A stretch of 64,000 nt of DNA from Phallusia fumigata. Lineage: Eukaryota; Chordata; Ascidiacea; Phlebobranchia; Ascidiidae. Position numbers and translations under genes: made by a program. Positions 26,101 through 37,700 of this stretch are shown here, in pieces. The stretch is from assembly GCA_008931825.1 (NCBI GenBank), contig QXVZ01028974.1, positions 3,937-67,936 of the forward strand, given 5' to 3'. The notes under the pieces are model-generated. The model was not told the DNA's origin, did not search any database, and saw only the letters and a list, made by a program, of their open reading frames with translations. The first letter of the stretch is position 1. Each line of letters starts with the position of its first letter.

Positions 26101-29100
26101 AGCCTAAGAAATTGAACTGTTTCGTCAAGGTTGGTTCAAAATTCACTGGCAGAGACGATCACAAGGAACACAAAGACACAGTGCAATAGATTCGCATTGT
26201 CCGCATCGGATCAAAATTACCTTGCAATGATGAAAGTAAGGTCTCGAAATTACAATTCAGACTGTCAAAGAAAGTTTTTATTTTATGACTTAATTGAAAG
26301 CCTGACAGCGCTGCTCGTCGTGTTGGTGATCGCACGTCATTAATTGCAAATATCAATAAAACGTTGTAAAACTCTCGTGAAAGTCATTCCTTTGTGATTC
26401 AAAATATGATACAACAAACATGTTTCGCGGATGACTTTACCTCTTTAATCCAAGTTCTGAAACTGTTTCTTGCTGTATCTACACTTTTCTGAAAGCGACG
26501 TTTTATGCGTTCCTAAATTCCAAAAGAAATATAATGATTATAAAAGGCTGCAAACATAGTTCCAATTAAAACATACATTTTCTACACAAAAATACAGCTG
26601 TTTAGAGAAAATTTTTGTTAAACCAAACGAAAATGTAAATTAACTCTACTTCCCAGTTTGTCGATGTTAGATGGTTTGTAAATAACATCAAAATCGTGTT
26701 TCAGACCATCCTGCAAGCGTTTCAAATATTCGTTTACAAATTTTTCATCCCCAAACTTCGGTTGATTGTTAAATGAAGCCAGGACTTTTATTTTCATTTT
26801 TCTGTGAACATTTTCCAGATTTTTTTCACACAAATATGTTTTGCAAGCCTGTAGTGTAATGTAACAGTTGTTATTTTTTTAACAAATTCACAACGGTTTG
26901 CGCATGTGCAATACCTCATCCATGCCTGTTCGGTAAGAATCGTTGCAATCCTTAACAATGCTTAAGATGTTTGCTTTGGCCGTCGCCTGCACAAACAGAA
27001 AAAATACTGCTCGTTGTCAGTTACAAAGGGTTTTTAAGCCTATTTTAGGAATTGTGCTTGAAAAGAAACATCACACATTTGGTTAAATGCACAAGTGAGT
27101 TGAAACGACTTAGTAATGCTTGTATTAACAGACTTTGTTTAAGAGCACAGTTGTAGTTAAGTTCTTTAATGATTGGCAAATTAGTTCTTTGTATCTACAA
27201 GAGCGCGAATAAATGAAACTGATCATACTGACGATACTGAATTTTTCACACTGGGTAATTTCGCGTCACTTATGTATAAATTTAGTAACGTTAAGTCTAT
27301 GCACTAATCCGTGTGTTTGTTTTTAAACACCAATAGGCCTAAAAGGTTTGCTGTTTATCTGAAATTGATTGTAGAGCCCCTTAGCGTTTAAATGCGACGT
27401 GTCTTTTCGCTCACATTATAGACGTATTTGTATTTGCATTTAATGTTATCTTCTGAGTGGTTTTGTTTTTCATAAATTGTTTTTAGTCCTATGTGCGCGA
27501 GGCACATAAAAACTTCGAATTTGTGCAGATCAACATTGTACCAAGGATATCAAATGCTGCAGACATATGGTGCAATTAACCAAATTTTTTTGTTGACTTA
27601 TTAATATCATTCCTTATAGAATTAACAGTAAAAAACTTTGGATTTTAGTATTTTGCACCTCCAAAATGGTGCTAACTTTGGGCATTTTTCCACTTCCAAA
27701 GACTTCAAAGTATAAGGAAATATAATTTATGAGATCTTTTCCCGTCACAATTTTGCCGTTAATTCGTTTTTGCACAAGGTGTTGGCTTGTAAAAAGCTCG
27801 TGTACCAATATATCCGCTGTGTCCAGGAACTCCGGGTCTACATCTAAAAAATTAAATACAAAGTATTCGGTACAGAAAAAAACTCTCTGCAAGTAATATT
27901 GTCCTTGACCATCGATGTGCTTTTATGCTTTATTTTACTTTTTACCGATTCTACGCCATATTGTTAAATATTTTTGTTTTACCACTGTTTAAAAACAAAC
28001 ACCTACACACAGTAGGTGCCGTAAAATCTTTTAATCGTGTTAGTTTCAAATATCCTATGGTTTTGCATGGGCACCGGCAGAAAAATTTCCAAGAGGGGGC
28101 AAATATTATTGCATGCCTACCCCCTCTTACCTCTATGTGCTTGCGCCCATTTGCTTGTAGGACCAAAATTTTTAGCGCAAACAGCGTCGGGCACGCTTCC
28201 AGCGAACCAGCGAATCATTAGGTATCGCATTTGTCATGGTAAGAAACGTTTCGGCAATTGGATACAACAAGCAGTAGAAGATACTACAGATAAATCGAAA
28301 TTGAAATCTAATGTTTTAAATACCTGTTAATTTCAGATTGTTTTCCTGTTTTGTTCGTCGCACGGCAACTTTATTACCAGGGTATGGCATCAAACAACAT
28401 GACACGTCATCGAATGACTGAAATATGTGTTGTCGAACTGAGCTCAGATCCTTGTGCTTTGGCTGTATTTGAAAAACTGTTTTCAAATAGTTTCGACCAC
28501 CTTTCAAATCATACGAAAATTCCGGATCTTGCCAATCGCGTACAAGGAACATGAGTTTCTGAACACAAATTACGAATATAGAAGTGCGTCATGATTTTTT
28601 TAGTTTTCACAAATAAGTTACGCAGAATGCCAGAGTTTAATTGAGAAACTCCTCTAACCTGAAATGGTTTTTCGTCAAGGCCTTTCTGTTGGCTTCGAGC
28701 AAGCTTTCCATAATCAGTAAATAACTAAACAAACCAAAACTTGTTTATTTGTGTGCCAAAAAATTAATAAATATAAAAGTGCTTCAAATGTTTGCTAGTT
28801 AAAGTCAGTTACTCGCTTTTCTACAAACACGAAACAAACACATTTCAGCATTATTATTCAAAAACGCTGATCTCTCTGTTAAATGTCGTTGTTTTACATG
28901 GCCAATTTACATTCACATAAACTGACCTGCAGATGTTGCAACGAGTCTTCTTGTACTTGCTGAGATACGTTGTATATTTGCACTGAACTAATCAATGTGC
29001 TAAGCGCAAATATAACAGCACAGTCGGTCATTGAAGATTTGGGGTCAAAGGAACCCTGAGTGTCCATTAAAAATATGGCAACCTAAAAATTACTGTACAT

Positions 29101-31977
29101 GAAATACAGCTGAAAAAACAAAACCTAAGTGGAAAACAAAACACTACGCCATTTGCTTATGTTGTACCTTATGATATACGCAACATGAGTGCAAGTGGTA
29201 CTATAACGTTTTGGGCACGCTACCTTTATTTAGGTTTGATATTAAAACGCTAGTTACGCGAAAAATTAAGGGATTTGTGCTCAGGCGTCCTTAAGTTTCA
29301 CTGTTCTTTTCATTTAACAACGTTTAAAACTAACAAAAAACAGAAGTTATCAGCGTAGGAAGAAATATAAGCATAAATAAACAAATCTTAGATGAGCACT
29401 ACCCGTCCATTTTGTGTTTCTTTGAAAAACGGTTCGTCCCATATCCATATTCCTTGTGTGTGTCTTTCTTGTCCACCTCTCCAACCAAACCCTTTTTTCA
29501 ATTCAGCTTCTTTCGACTGAAGCCAAGTTTCGCCCTTAACATACAATATTGGTTACATGCCTTTTACAGGTAGTCGTCCAGGATTGTATTGTCTGCCACA
29601 TTTCTTAAAAAGAATAAAAAATAATCTTTTATTAAAAAAAGAAAAGAACAATATAATACACTGAAATAACAAACTTATGAATACGAGTGCTTAATGCACT
29701 AGCCCCGGGAAAACGGCACAGTAGCCAATGCTACACCTTATTCTACACATTTTGGGATTGCAGAGTTTGGACCTTTTTTATTAGTTTGTTGTGCAAGTCA
29801 CCACCTCTTTGCTTGGCAAATACATACCATTGTCAGCATAATAACTCTCAAGTCAAGATTTGGAAACTTGGACTGCATCGGAACACACATATGTGGAACA
29901 CAAGCGCCGCGGCACCATTCGGCGCACGGCCAGTCAAGGTGCAATAAGTAGGCCTACTACTTTGACCTAAAAAAAAACCTATAACTGTGTAATCTTTGTA
30001 AAGCTGGTCCTGTTGCACGGGGCTTGTTAAAAATGGCATGTAGAATAAGGTATGGCAGTGGCAAATGTGCAGTTTGATAGTAGCCTAAAAGATAAGATAA
30101 AAAAATTTGTTTTATCTTCAAGGTAATTACTTTCCACCTTCATTTTTTTATCTGCCCACAAATAGCGGAGAAACAAGTTGAGGATAAATGATTTTCCTTT
30201 TCGAAAAGCCCCAGCCACTGAGTGAATGGAAACCGCAGTATTAGCAACATCGGGATGTCCGAAGATCCTTGTAATTTCTTTGTTGTTTATTTGATAAGAT
30301 GTTTGGTTGTTAGGGTCTGGACTGATGATTTGCACAGCTCTGTGATGATGTCGTGTACCAGAAATACCAGAATCTACATTGGAAATATTTACACGCATTT
30401 AAGTGTTTTAACAAAAATATTACCACAGTTTTGTACGTCAGCAAAACGTACAGACTTATACTGATATATTTGTCAACACTCTGTTTAAATTTAAATTTCC
30501 TAGTTTTGTCCATTATATCATCGGAATTGATGACCATGCATGTATTCAGTCCGAATCTAAACAAAACTTAGTAAAGCCAAATGCAACTCGTAATGTCCTA
30601 AAACGGACACGCAAAGTTTTATTAGGTACGATGTTTGGTTATTTAGATCTGGATTGTTGATTTGCACAGATCTGTAATGATGTCGTTTACCAGAAGTGCT
30701 AGAATCTGCATTGGAAACATTCTCGCACATATGGGTTTCAACAAAATACCATAACAGTGTGTTTTCTGTATTTTACAAATTGCTACAACAGTGTATTTTT
30801 TTGTGAACTGAATGGCATTTTGTGAAATGTAAACAATTCGCCTAACGCAAAACTTTCGCCCACCGCGGCCACGTGTTATAGCAACTATTTCATCGTTTTG
30901 CAGTGCAGTTATATGGTACTAATGCTAAACAACTTCTGTTTCACACAATTATTTGAAGTTAACTGCGGCAGTCAGCTATAACGCTGTGTGTCGCGCCTAG
31001 TATTTTAGTATGTTGTGCTGTGAACAGACACAGTTGTTTGCTCCTGTTGGCATTTTATGTTCGGCCCCCAACGGTGCGACAGCGAGGCACTTATTTCTGC
31101 TGTTTCAGTTTACAGACGTTTATGTTTTTATCCGCGACGTGTATGACGTCATAGCATTGTGTTAAGCCCAATGAGGATTGTGTTAGGCCCAAAGTGCTTG
31201 CTTGGTATCTTATCTGTATTAAATAATGTGCATCAATGGGTAATGTGCATCAAACTAATGCGCCTGGTTTTGTAGTTAGTAAAGGGCATACTTGAAGGCC
31301 AAAAACGTATCTTCGTAGGACTTGACCTAACATATTTGTAAGTCAAACGATTTCGTATTTGCATGCATTTACTTGCGTGGTTGCGTCTGTTTTATCTGGG
31401 TTCATAGCTCGACAAACCTTTGTATTTTGTGTTGTCTCAATTTTAAACAAATGAATCTGTGTGGAAGCTGCTAACGCAGAAATCTGTTCTGTTCTATCGT
31501 TTCCCACCTGTCGCTGCTCGCTTGTGCCTTTGGAGTTTGAACACAGATTACATGTTTGTTTCACTTTGTACTGACCACGGCAAGAACAGAACTCGCATTG
31601 CACTTTAAAACACCCCAAAAAATCCGGACTGCGTTGTTCAATCGGTCTGTTTGCAAAGCTATGAACGTTTGTATTTTACTAAGCAAAGATATGGTAAAAT
31701 TGTGTTATAGTGTCGAACTCAAATCGCTAAAAATAAAATACTTGGCATAAATGTTTGGGTCTGATTAAACTTAAATCCGTGGATAACTAATAAACACAAA
31801 CTTTGTTAGCCTTACTACGTTTTTTAGCAGCTGTACGTATTTGCTGTTCATCATATCCCATCTCTCTCAGCTTCAGTAAAAAGTCTTCTTCAATATTTGT
31901 TTTTTCAGCTTCATCCTCGCCAATGTATTTTGGGACTTGGAATGGGTTAGACATTGAAATTTTCAACTTTACCGAAT
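22878..31977 (-). CDS. Gene E: UBA-atlastin-like GTPase with shortened multi-module stalk and glycine-rich tail
   Basis: Minus-strand exons: 31816-31977 (UBA; ATG at 31954), 30138-30373 (P-loop), 29403-29534, 28927-29082 (DTQG), 28659-28724, 28324-28558 (VRDW), 27659-27843, then stalk exons 26915-26986/26654-26848, 26441-26512/25878-26072, 25695-25793, 25565-25636/25136-25330, 24975-25046/23755-23946, and terminal exon 22878-23171. Phases agree throughout, giving about 868 residues. Against F, module 3 has lost its short exon and half its long exon (33 codons, still in frame), modules 6-8 are gone (a remnant of the module 6 short exon ends in a stop near 23521), and the terminal exon is about 27 codons shorter. 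The donor after 26654 reads GG instead of GT; because module exons are phase 0, skipping it would keep the frame. Likely a real but altered gene; early decay is possible. Confidence 0.75.
23755..26986 (-). CDS. Gene E stalk: four full modules and one shortened
   Basis: Short exons are 24 codons each: [68 protein letters not shown]. Long exons are 64-65 codons, with the 33-codon exception at 25695-25793. The first pair aligns with the atlastin middle domain (ATAKAN...[10 protein letters not shown] against human atlastin ATAKDTYNKKMEE, recalled). All introns are phase 0, so modules can be lost or gained without a frame change. Confidence 0.8.
24031..24355. mobile_element. hAT-like MITE in a gene E intron
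   Basis: Starts CAGCGGTACTGAAAGTGGGG and ends GTTTGAGAACCACTG, inverted ends of hAT (Charlie-like) type. Possible worn 8-bp duplication ACATATAG/TTTCATAG. The matching F intron (about 43230-43280) lacks it. A relative lies at 47689-48019. Confidence 0.75.
24509..24894. mobile_element. Second hAT-like MITE in the same gene E intron
   Basis: Inverted ends CAGGGTTACCAT and ATGGTAACCCTA, flanked by CCTAAAGG and CCTATAGG (7 of 8 equal). The F intron has CCTACAGG at the matching spot with no insert. No coding capacity. Confidence 0.78.
27659..30373 (-). CDS. Gene E GTPase domain (six exons)
   Basis: Order of motifs: [32 protein letters not shown]-loop GAFRKGKSF (with the arginine that acts as the finger in atlastins), [20 protein letters not shown] (switch I), [11 protein letters not shown] (G3), [22 protein letters not shown] (G4 RD), [18 protein letters not shown], and [16 protein letters not shown] leading to the stalk. 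This is the complete atlastin/GBP-type catalytic core, with all motif residues present. It probably binds and hydrolyses GTP and dimerises through the G domain, as atlastins do (family knowledge). Confidence 0.88.
28065..28148 (-). mobile_element. Short GC-rich foldback repeat, copy 1
   Basis: Starts GGGCACCGGCAGAAAAATTT and ends near TGTGCTTGCGCCC. Its reverse complement matches 34590-34709 over the CCCCTCTTGGAAA block. The ends are roughly inverted, as in a small MITE. It lies in the intron between the G4 exon and the next exon of gene E. Confidence 0.6.
30633..30705 (-). pseudogene. Remnant copy of the 5' part of the P-loop exon (gene E)
   Basis: After an AATGCAG acceptor it reads [20 protein letters not shown], matching the first third of exon 30138-30373, and then the match stops before the P-loop. 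The same truncated piece recurs near 54890-54985 and 58683-58735, always on the 5' side of a UBA-type acceptor. It marks a duplication breakpoint. Confidence 0.7.
30840..31340. repeat. Interspersed repeat shared with 46265-46640
   Basis: Shared blocks include AGTGCAGTTATATGGTA, GTTAACTGC and a TATGATGTCATAGC-like block. Both copies lie in introns, in the same orientation. Family unknown. Confidence 0.6.
31343..31618 (-). other. Cysteine-rich open frame (CxxC pairs) in a gene E intron
   Basis: A 91-codon frame begins with [11 protein letters not shown] and [10 protein letters not shown], two CxxC pairs 12 residues apart that could bind zinc. Base composition is less AT-rich than nearby introns. 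AG and GT dinucleotides at plausible exon edges exist (before CEFC, after EQRQ). F has no counterpart between its UBA cassettes and P-loop exon, and a repeat lies alongside. It may be a lost exon or part of an inserted element. Confidence 0.3.
31816..31977 (-). CDS. Gene E UBA-like exon
   Basis: The exon follows a TTTTGTTTAG acceptor and ends at GTAAGG, phase 1 at both ends. From the ATG at 31954 it reads [17 protein letters not shown], an acidic linker, then [21 protein letters not shown]. The LxxMG(F/Y)xxxQIRxAA pattern is the first two helices of a UBA domain; the third is not obvious. UBA domains bind ubiquitin. The frame stays open upstream of the ATG to the acceptor (SVKLKIS), so it can also act as an internal exon. 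Confidence 0.75.
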
Positions 31978-32043
31978 CTAAACAAAACTTGGTGAAGCCA
32001 AATGTTAGTCGTAGCTGACTCCTAAATTGGACACGTTACTTAC

Positions 32044-32131
32044 CATGGACAAGAAGATTCAAATTGTTCGTTGCATTCTTTAAGCCGACACCCCGTAGAC
32101 AGTTCGCCGCCAAACAGTTTGTAATAAAAAC
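32044..32131 (-). other. Possible AZUL-like zinc-finger exon upstream of gene E
   Basis: Bounded by TTTGTTTAG and GTAAGT. It reads FYYKLFGGELSTGCRL, KECNEQFESSCPW. The YY..L...GC....C....F..SCP pattern resembles the AZUL zinc finger of the ubiquitin ligase UBE3A (recalled), with one cysteine replaced by glutamate. It ends in phase 2, so joining it to the UBA exon would create a TGA. It may be a worn exon, part of another transcript, or a chance match. Confidence 0.35.
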
Positions 32132-32635
32132 CTAAACAAATCATACATTTTGATATGCATTTGGTAATAATACCCAGAAAAGTAGATTATGATCCTTTCT
32201 GCCAAATTTGTGGGATAATTTTTACAAAATCAAATATAGGTACGATTATTATTTTGCGCACCAAACAAAACATAAAAAAACTCAAAACGTTTTCTCTTAC
32301 AATACAGTAGAGTGTAACATATAGTATTGCTTCATTCTCGACTATTGTTTGGACCCAAAGTTGAAAACGTTTTTGCAACAAATTCCACAAATGTGGTAAC
32401 GGTTGCCAACATATGTCTAGCCTCCAGTTGTTTTTTGTTGTGCGCATTGATATTTAAATCCGGTATCTTTAATCGCGCTGTGTTTCCGTTTAGGCGGATT
32501 TCATTTGACCAGCAGAACCTGCGGACTCGACCACCGTTTTATGAACCAGCTGTACCCCGTCTGGCTGCGCGGTCTCTTGCGATCCGGCTGGAGAACATAC
32601 CCGGTACACTTCAAGCATCATTCCAATAACATGAC

Positions 32636-32742
32636 ACTTGTTTTTTGTGTCCTTGCTGCATAACCCATGTTTTGCCATGTTTTTTCTGTGTCCTTGCTGC
32701 ATAACCCATGTTTTGCCATGTTTTTTCTGTGTCCTTGCTGCT
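32636..32742. repeat. Tandem repeat, 41-bp unit, about 2.5 copies
   Basis: GTGTCCTTGCTGC recurs at 32647, 32688 and 32729 with almost no change in between. Confidence 0.9.
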
Positions 32743-32859
32743 TTATAAAATCGTTCAACAATGAAAAAGTGACAATGCAACAACTTGACTTGACTTGACT
32801 TTAGCAAATATGTTTTCAATGTCTAGTTCATACCTTTTGTTTGTATATAGCTCGGTAAA

Positions 32860-34940
32860 AAATTTTCGCAGGAAAATTAGTGGATTTCGAGGTATATCCA
32901 AACAAGAAAAGCTATGAAATTTTTGGACCGATTGATGTTGAGCTGCGGTACACGATATGAACGTTACCACTAGGGATTGTCATTTTATACTTTTTTTGTC
33001 AGAGTGTAAATGGTAGTATTTGTAACACAGCACTCATTTTTCTGGCGATCTTGAGTGCTATTGGCTATTCCTTGAAAATACAAATATAACTCGTACGTTT
33101 TACATGTGTTAAGTTGCAAATCTCATGCACTGAACATCAGTGCTGCATTGAATTGACCAACGACAGAATTAGCAAATCTGGCTATCCCGGAATTCCAGTC
33201 CGGGAACCTCTGACGTACAGTTTTGTTTTACACTTTGTTAAGTACCAACAGCGACCCCCTTTGTGCGCAATCTGATCGCTCTATGTGGTTGTAATATAAT
33301 ACCTAAATATTTTGAGCGTTATTGTTCGCATTACACAGCAAAACACCACGGGCGTTCTTGCGCAATGCCGACGGTCGTCGTGGAATATACACGAAAAGTT
33401 GTAAATGTATATATCGATGAAGACTTTGTTTACAAAATAACGTTGCCTTTTTGTTTAGATAAATATGATCAAAAGATACCTAAAAACCTTACAAACAAGT
33501 ATTCTGTCTACTTTTACATGTAACCAAAAATAATTGATTGGAAAATGTTATTATTAGTAATCTCGAGAATTACCACAAATTAGACGTGGATCGACCAGTT
33601 AAGACGAGACAGTCGATTGGTTGATCGCGATTGACCTGAAGGTTACACCTGCTTTAAAAAATCCTGATCATATAATTTTTAAACACCACAAACAAGCACA
33701 TGTTACAATTTTTACATGTAACCACGACTCCAAGTTCAGTCTATTAGTCAGAAAAATGTATTTTTTGCAAAAACTTTTACAAACTGTTGAGATTTTACGG
33801 ACACGAAGTATGGCGAAGCCACCACAATTTACCTAATAACAGTAGCGACGCTGAACTTCCCCCTAAAATCAGACGTTCGATGGCCTCCACTAAAAACAAC
33901 ATAAAAAAACAATAAATGATATTTATAGTTTCGTAAAATGCTGCCAAACAACTGCGCTGCTTAATCCGTTTTAAAATGGTCCATGAAACCCGAAGCCCAG
34001 ACGAAAACTAATTCAGGTCCGTCTCGAGCCAAAGGCTGAAAGCAATCACGTGATTCACCAGCCAATTACAACTTGCCACCGCCACACGCCACCTCTAAAA
34101 ACCAATCGTTGTGCTTGACGTGAACTCTGCTTATGAGGGTTGAGAAAGTGTTAAGTTTCTACGGAAAAACTTTAGAAAGGGTTATTGTGAGGTTGCTGTG
34201 TATTGTAAAGAAAGTAAATTGTTAATAAAGACTGGAAAACGAGTTTTAAAGCAAGTTAAAGATTCGAAGATTTTAAGGGTGAGAGATAGAATCAAGTGCC
34301 TTTAGGAAATCAATAGAGATGAAAGTGATATTGGATATTCCTTGAAATTAAAAACATACTCGTATGTTTTACATTTTTTAAGTTGCAAATCTTGTGCACA
34401 AAAGATCAGTGCTGCATTGAATTGACCAACGACCGAATTAGCAATCTGGGTATCCAACCTGAGTTGTCACGTATAGTTTTTTTTTTTAGAGTTTGTTGTG
34501 TAGCAACGGCGACCCCATTTGTGCGTAATCTGATCGCTCTGTGTGTTTGTAAAATAATAGCTAAATATTTTGGGCGTTATTGTTCGCATTCATGGGCGCC
34601 GGCACGTAGGGGCAAGAGGGGACATTTACCCCCTCCTGGAATTCCGAAAAATGTAAAGTATGTATGTGTTAAGATTTGCCCCCTCTTGGAAAATTTTCTG
34701 CCGGCTAACGTTCGCATTACACCCATAAGTCACAGTAAAACATCGCCGGCGTTCTTATGCGATGTCAACGGTCGTCGTTGGGTATACAAAAAAGTTTGAT
34801 CGAAATATAAATAGCGACAAAGACTTACAATAACGAAAAAAGTTGCCTCATAGTTTAGATAATTGTGATCATAAGGTCCCTCAAAACCTTACAAACAAGC
34901 ATTGTAGCTTTACTTTTATATGTAACCAAAATTACTTAAT
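32860..34940. repeat. Intergenic repeats upstream of gene E, partly shared with 61735-62560
   Basis: 32862-32975 matches 61735-61850, and about 34040-34130 matches 62470-62560 (AACTTGCCAC block). The 5' flanks of E and F are thus partly copies of each other. Inside, 33060-33530 is repeated at 34320-34940 (shared ATCTGATCGCTCT block). No gene seen. Confidence 0.65.
34590..34709 (+). mobile_element. Short GC-rich foldback repeat, copy 2
   Basis: Starts GGGCGCCGGCACG and ends TTTTCTGCCGGC. It interrupts one copy of the 33060-33530/34320-34940 repeat, so it arrived after that duplication. Relative of 28065-28148 in the opposite orientation. Confidence 0.65.
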
Positions 34941-35507
34941 TCTGGAGTTTGACCAAGTGTTTACAAAAGGCGGGGTTACCAGCGCAATCTACTACTGTTA
35001 CTAACCAATGCCACACACCCCGTGGTTGGCTTGATAAACGTCAGGTGATGGTGAGAAAAGCGTTTTGAGGGCAATTGAAGATTTATCTAAGGGTGTGAGA
35101 TAGAATCAGAGGCTATTTCGACGGTAATGTTTTTAGTTTGTTCTCAATCGCATCGTTTGTTTGCTACATGGGGATTTAATTGTGAAAAAACAACGGGGTT
35201 CAAGCTTGTGGTCAAAGCCGCTCTAATTATATTACTCTGAGTAGTCAAAGTTTTGAACGTTTGCATGAAATTCCATGGACTAACGTAAAACTTCATACAG
35301 CCGGATTAAACTTCAAATACACAGAAAGGTGACGTCTTCGGCCTCAACTTTTTCAGCCTTCATCAGCGAGTTTCATTTATTTGCTGAGGGGGGTGTTTAG
35401 ACACCAATCAACTCCAGGGTGCTGAAAAAGGATTTTAGATCACTTTAATGCTGCTGGATTGTTTTGGACTCTAGAGATATGGTGTATACTGTGTACATGT
35501 TTCACAA

Positions 35508-37700
35508 TGAGAGCTGTCCATATCGAGGTGGCTCACAGCATTGGTCCTTCATCATTCATTCAGGCTATGCAGAGATTCATTGCTCACAGAGGCTAAATAA
35601 AGCAAATTCGCTCTGACAATGGCTCCAATTTTGCTGGTGGTAACATACAGCTATATAATGTAATCCAGAGTTGGAACAACAAAAATATTTCAGACTTTTT
35701 TCTTCAACGCACATCAAATGCAAAAAAACTAAAACTTCAATTCACCAAATGTCACATATCATGATGGTGTGCGGACGCCCCAAATCCGCTCTTTTAGGAA
35801 AACACTTGGTGGCATTTGTAAAGAACAAACTTTGACTGATGGAAGTTTGTCGACTCTCATGTGCAAGGTGTGATGCCAATTGAGGAGTTATACAAAGTAA
35901 CTCTGGCTTTATTATTCTAAAACATATGTATAGTACACAACGATAACAGAACATAGCAAATGTAAAACACAAATTAGCACAAGGAAACAAAACTAGACAT
36001 CCTGCGGTTAGCAACACAAAACAAGACTGGCCGGAAGGAAGTAACGTGGGACGTAACAAAGGAAAACAGAAAACAAGGAAAACCAGAACAAAACATAGAA
36101 ATAACATTCACCACAATCTCCCCGAGCGAAAAAGAAAGTAAACACAAAACCTATTGACACTACCTAAATAACGCTGTCGTCCATTTCCCGAATCTATTAG
36201 GAGGCCTGCGGTCCCGTGTTGATCTCCGAGGGATCCGTACTACTGAAGCATCCTCCTACAGTAATGTCAAATCACATCACGTTCTTCTGTAGCCTCAATT
36301 GATAGACCAGCGTTTTCCGTTTTACAAGACGGACACAGGGCCAAATCTGATTTTGACACCGTGTCTTCTATTCCATTTGCGTGTCGAACGAACGCATAGG
36401 ATGGGTTGGCGTCTATTAACTAAACCTCATCGCATAGAGGATCAACCTTGTTCCGCACGTGACGCCGTAGGAGGACAGGGCCCTCCGACAGCAACCAAGA
36501 GGGCATCGATTTTCAAACATAGCTCTTCTATGAAAACAAAACATTCTTTCATGGGGTGTTTCATTTACCGCGGTACAAACCAACGTTCTGATTGCATGCA
36601 CAGCTTCATTCAATACACTCTCGCAATTTTCCTCTGGCAAACTTTTACCGTGCAACAGAAGCTTAACTGTGCTCCAAATAGTTTGATTAGTACGTTCACA
36701 TTGGCTGTTGCCCGTAGGATGGTAAGGAGAAGTTCTACTTGTCGCGACGCCTCGATCTGAGAGAAATTACTTAACGTCACGGCTCATAGACCACGGTCAC
36801 TATGAATATATGCGGAAAAAGGTTGTTTAAACAGCCAATCACCGTTTTTGATGTCATCGCAGAACACGGAAAAACAAAAGGAAGTCTGCTGTATTCATCA
36901 ACAACAACAACAAGCAAATAGGAGTTTGGTCCTTTCACAGGTCCTTTAAAATCAATTGACAACCGGTCCCACGGTTTAGTTGCCTGGACTAAAGATTGAG
37001 CTGCAGGTTGGAAGAATCAAGGTTTAATTTCTGCACAAGTCCGACAATAATGCCCACCGCTTTTTGCTTCTTTACTAGCATATGAAAGATTGTGGGTACG
37101 GGTAAAGTGATAGCGTCTTGCAAATCCTGGATGATCCAACTGCTCGTGAATCGCGCGTAAGCTTTTATTTGAAGGGATGGAACTACATACGCGAGACATG
37201 GCATCGTGTGCAACGTTGTGGAATCCTGGTCGGTGACGTATGGAGTAACTGAACTGACCCAGTTTGAGTCGCCATGCAAGTAATGCATTATCAACAACCG
37301 ATCTCTCACCACCGTCTGTGATAATCCCAAGAATATTAAGTCTCCGTCACCTAATTACATCGTTGCTTCTGAAAGATGTGCTGATTCCTTTCAGTTTATT
37401 CGATAAAAATAATGTCTACGTTAGAAGGTGATTAAAGCAAATACCTTGCGGAGGTGGTCCAGATGGACAAATGAGTACTCGCCTTTGCTCAAGCGGAGAA
37501 AAAGTGGACTGACAAACACCGTTACCATAAAACCAATGATGTTGTACTGCTTGTTGACAACATGGCTCGTAATGTTTGGCAAATTGGCCGTGTGATTGGA
37601 TTGTATCCTGGTATAAAAATGATATTGTTCGTAGTGTTAATATTCGCAAAAATATGTACTTGTCAGCCAATTACAAAGTTGTGCCTTTTGGGTGAATCTG
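35508..37700 (+). mobile_element. BEL/Pao retrotransposon fossil split by a nested Gypsy insertion
   Basis: Plus strand. 35508-35868 carries an integrase-core segment (RAVHIEVAHS, IRSDNGSNFAGG), and 37440-37700 carries the region after the integrase (NDVVLLVDNMARNVWQIGRV) typical of BEL/Pao. The space between holds a minus-strand Gypsy element. gag, protease and reverse transcriptase are not visible. Broken and old. Confidence 0.75.
35869..37330 (-). mobile_element. Ty3/Gypsy retrotransposon fossil nested in the BEL/Pao fossil
   Basis: Minus strand. 35869-36115 looks like its 3' LTR (TGTGATG... to ...CACCACA, next to a GGGGAGAT purine tract). Further along are the integrase core (about 36420-36960, MSIDFKGPVKG, VVVDEYSRLPFVF) and the HHCC zinc-binding region (about 37017-37200, AIHEQLDHPGFARR, YCRTCAEIKP). 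No second LTR was seen, so the 5' side is missing. Several breaks. Confidence 0.78.
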
